Notes under the pieces: model-generated | Databases searched by the model: none | What the model was told of the DNA's origin: nothing | What the model saw: only the letters and a program-made list of their open reading frames with translations | Part shown: positions 3,476-5,289 of the stretch, piece after piece | Layout of the letters: the number at the start of each line of letters is the position of its first letter | Numbering within the stretch: position 1 is the first letter of the stretch | Translations under genes and position numbers: made by a program | Source of the DNA: Propionibacteriaceae bacterium | GTDB lineage: Bacteria > Actinomycetota > Actinomycetes > Propionibacteriales > Propionibacteriaceae | DNA: 5,289 nt | Assembly: GCA_031260385.1 (NCBI GenBank) | Contig: JAIRKB010000118.1 | Coordinates: 1 to 5,289, forward strand | Direction: 5' to 3'

Positions 3476-5289
3476 GTGACCTATTCACCTGGTGCCACCG
3501 CTCCTTCGGCGATCCGCAACTTTTCGATCATCGCCCATATTGATCACGGCAAATCCACCCTCGCTGATCGGATGCTCCAGTTGACGGGGGTCGTTGACGA
3601 ACGCCAGATGCGCGCCCAGTACCTCGACCGGATGGATATCGAACGCGAGCGCGGGATCACGATCAAATCGCAAGCCGTTCGCTTGCCCTGGACGATCGGC
3701 GACCAGTCGTACGTCCTGAATATGATCGACACCCCCGGCCACGTTGACTTCACTTACGAGGTCTCCCGCTCGCTGGCGGCTTGCGAGGGCGCCGTCCTGC
3801 TCGTTGATGCCGCCCAGGGGATCGAAGCCCAGACCCTCGCCAACCTCTATCTCGCCCTTGAGGCCGACCTGACGATCATCCCGGTGCTGAACAAGATCGA
3901 TCTGCCGGGCGCCAATCCGGAGAAGTACGCTGCGGAGCTAGCCCACATTATCGGCTGCGATATCGACACGATCTTGCGCGTCTCGGCCAAGACTGGTGAC
4001 GGTGTGGCGCATCTTCTGAATGAGATCGTCCGCCAGGTTCCTGCGCCGCGTGGTGATGCGACCGCCCCGGCGCGGGCCCTGATCTTCGACTCGGTTTACG
4101 ATTCCTATCGTGGGGTGGTGACGTATGTACGGGTGGTTGATGGCGAGTTGTCGCACCGCGAGCGCATTTTGATGATGTCGACGAAAGCTAATCATGAGGT
4201 CCTTGAGGTGGGGGTGATCGCTCCGGAGCCGGTCAAGGCCGCCGCGCTGGGGGTCGGGGAGGTTGGCTATCTTATTACTGGGGTGAAGGATGTACGGCAG
4301 TCGCGGGTCGGCGACACCGTCACCGGGGCGGCCCGCCCAGCGGCTGGTGCCCTAGCCGGCTATCGCAACCCCAAGCCAATGGTTTACGCCGGCATCTACC
4401 CGATCGAAGGCAATGATTTCGCCGAACTGCGCGAGGCCCTCGATAAGCTGCAACTCAACGACGCGGCCCTGGTTTTTGAGCCCGAAACTTCGGCTGCCCT
4501 GGGGTTTGGTTTCCGGATCGGCTTCCTGGGGTTACTCCACATGGAGATCGTCCAAGAGCGGCTGGACCGGGAGTTTGGGCTCGACATCATCTCGACAGCG
4601 CCGAGCGTCGTCTATCGCGTGGTCACCGAGGATCGGGCGGAGCACATTGTGACGAACCCGTCGGAGTTCCCTGATGGCAAGGTGGCGGAGGTCTACGAAC
4701 CGATCGTCAAGGCCTCGATCCTCGCCCCGGCGGAATATATTGGCACCCTGATGGAGCTCTGCCAGCAGCGTCGCGGCACTCAGACTGGGATGGAATATCT
4801 CTCGGAGGATCGGGTCGAGTTGCACTATGTCTTGCCCTTGGCGGAGATCGTTTTCGACTTCTTTGATGCTTTGAAATCGCGTACGAAGGGGTATGCGTCG
4901 CTCGATTACGAGGAGGCGGGGGAGCAGGTTGCCGAGTTGGTCCGGGTCGATATCCTGCTCAACCAGGAGCCGGTCGATGCTTTCTCGGCGATCGTACACA
5001 AAGACAAGGCTTACGCTTACGGGGTCGAGATGGCCCGTCGTTTGCGCAAACTGATTCCGCGTCAGCAGTTCGAAGTGCCGATCCAGGCGGCGATCGGGTC
5101 GCGGGTGATCGCGCGCGAGAATATCCGGGCGATCCGCAAGGATGTTTTGGCGAAGTGTTACGGCGGGGACATCACCCGGAAGCGGAAGCTGCTTGAGAAG
5201 CAAAAAGAGGGCAAGAAGCGGATGAAGATGGTCGGTCGCGTCGAGGTCCCCCAAGAGGCGTTCGTGGCGGCTTTGACCAACTCTGAGCC
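3476..5289 (+). CDS. lepA: translation factor LepA / EF4 (stop codon outside window)
   Basis: LepA is a ribosome-associated GTPase of translation, reported to back-translocate or remodel stalled ribosomes. The 604 visible residues match the usual ~600-residue length. The G domain shows AHIDHGKS (20-27), RGITIKS (59-65), DTPGH (85-89), NKID (139-142) and SAK (170-172). EF-G-like domains II, III and V follow, for example GFGFRIGFLGLLHMEI. The LepA-specific C-terminal domain carries KCYGGDITRKRKLLEKQKEG from about residue 560 and ends near VPQEAFVAAL. The start is GTG 3476: GAAGGA at 3465-3470 is 5 nt upstream, a TGA at 3431-3433 closes the frame, and no other start codon lies between. The last complete codon ends at 5287, and only a few residues should be missing. 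No frameshift or missing motif was found. The family call is certain. Confidence 0.97.
   Translation, partial: MTYSPGATAPSAIRNFSIIAHIDHGKSTLADRMLQLTGVVDERQMRAQYLDRMDIERERGITIKSQAVRLPWTIGDQSYVLNMIDTPGHVDFTYEVSRSLAACEGAVLLVDAAQGIEAQTLANLYLALEADLTIIPVLNKIDLPGANPEKYAAELAHIIGCDIDTILRVSAKTGDGVAHLLNEIVRQVPAPRGDATAPARALIFDSVYDSYRGVVTYVRVVDGELSHRERILMMSTKANHEVLEVGVIAPEPVKAAALGVGEVGYLITGVKDVRQSRVGDTVTGAARPAAGALAGYRNPKPMVYAGIYPIEGNDFAELREALDKLQLNDAALVFEPETSAALGFGFRIGFLGLLHMEIVQERLDREFGLDIISTAPSVVYRVVTEDRAEHIVTNPSEFPDGKVAEVYEPIVKASILAPAEYIGTLMELCQQRRGTQTGMEYLSEDRVELHYVLPLAEIVFDFFDALKSRTKGYASLDYEEAGEQVAELVRVDILLNQEPVDAFSAIVHKDKAYAYGVEMARRLRKLIPRQQFEVPIQAAIGSRVIARENIRAIRKDVLAKCYGGDITRKRKLLEKQKEGKKRMKMVGRVEVPQEAFVAALTNSE

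Noticed and set aside
3246..3543. Two overlapping plus-strand ORFs of 74-77 codons before and across the lepA start
   Set aside because: They pass through the large hairpins, lack ribosome sites, and one overlaps lepA out of frame. Only the GTGA overlap is kept as a low-interest note.
4532..5254. 240-codon minus-strand open frame
   Set aside because: It lies wholly antisense to lepA, whose protein motifs are unambiguous. The open frame follows from lepA's codon bias.

Overview
The window comes from a fairly GC-rich bacterium, most likely an actinobacterium. The main evidence is the right-hand gene, which encodes a translation factor LepA (EF4) whose wording is typical of Actinobacteria (for example IEAQTLANLYLALE and CYGGDITRKRKLLEKQKEG). 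Starts such as GTG with AGGAGG-type ribosome sites and GC-rich third codon positions agree. The genus cannot be resolved from this window.

Layout. (1) Positions 1-383 hold two gene remnants pointing away from each other with almost no space between them, which looks like a rearrangement scar. (2) Positions 504-2843 hold a compact four-gene plus-strand operon. It starts with a 471-residue AlbA_2 (Schlafen-type) / GHKL ATP-binding / winged-helix protein. A 42-codon ORF follows, overlapping its neighbours at both ends. Next is a small helical, HEPN-like protein that appears frameshifted. Last is the N-terminal stub of a probable HNH-type zinc-binding protein. Spacing and start overlaps (8 nt, 4 nt, then a 26-nt gap) indicate one transcript with translational coupling. 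(3) Positions 2844-3475 are a 632-nt gene-free stretch, visibly more AT-rich in its first half. It carries at least eight inverted repeats, a candidate promoter and a terminator-like hairpin. (4) Positions 3476-5289 are lepA, intact except that its stop codon lies beyond the window.

How the parts may work together. lepA is housekeeping and marks chromosomal background. The operon to its left has accessory character: an AlbA_2/ATPase regulator, a possible HEPN toxin-like protein and an HNH-like stub are components often found in defence islands. It also shows decay (a frameshift, a 3' truncation and broken genes on its left). My reading is a horizontally acquired, partly degraded defence-like or regulatory module lodged upstream of lepA. 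The domain calls for the first gene and lepA are firm. The HEPN and HNH calls are tentative, made by eye and from memory of family motifs.
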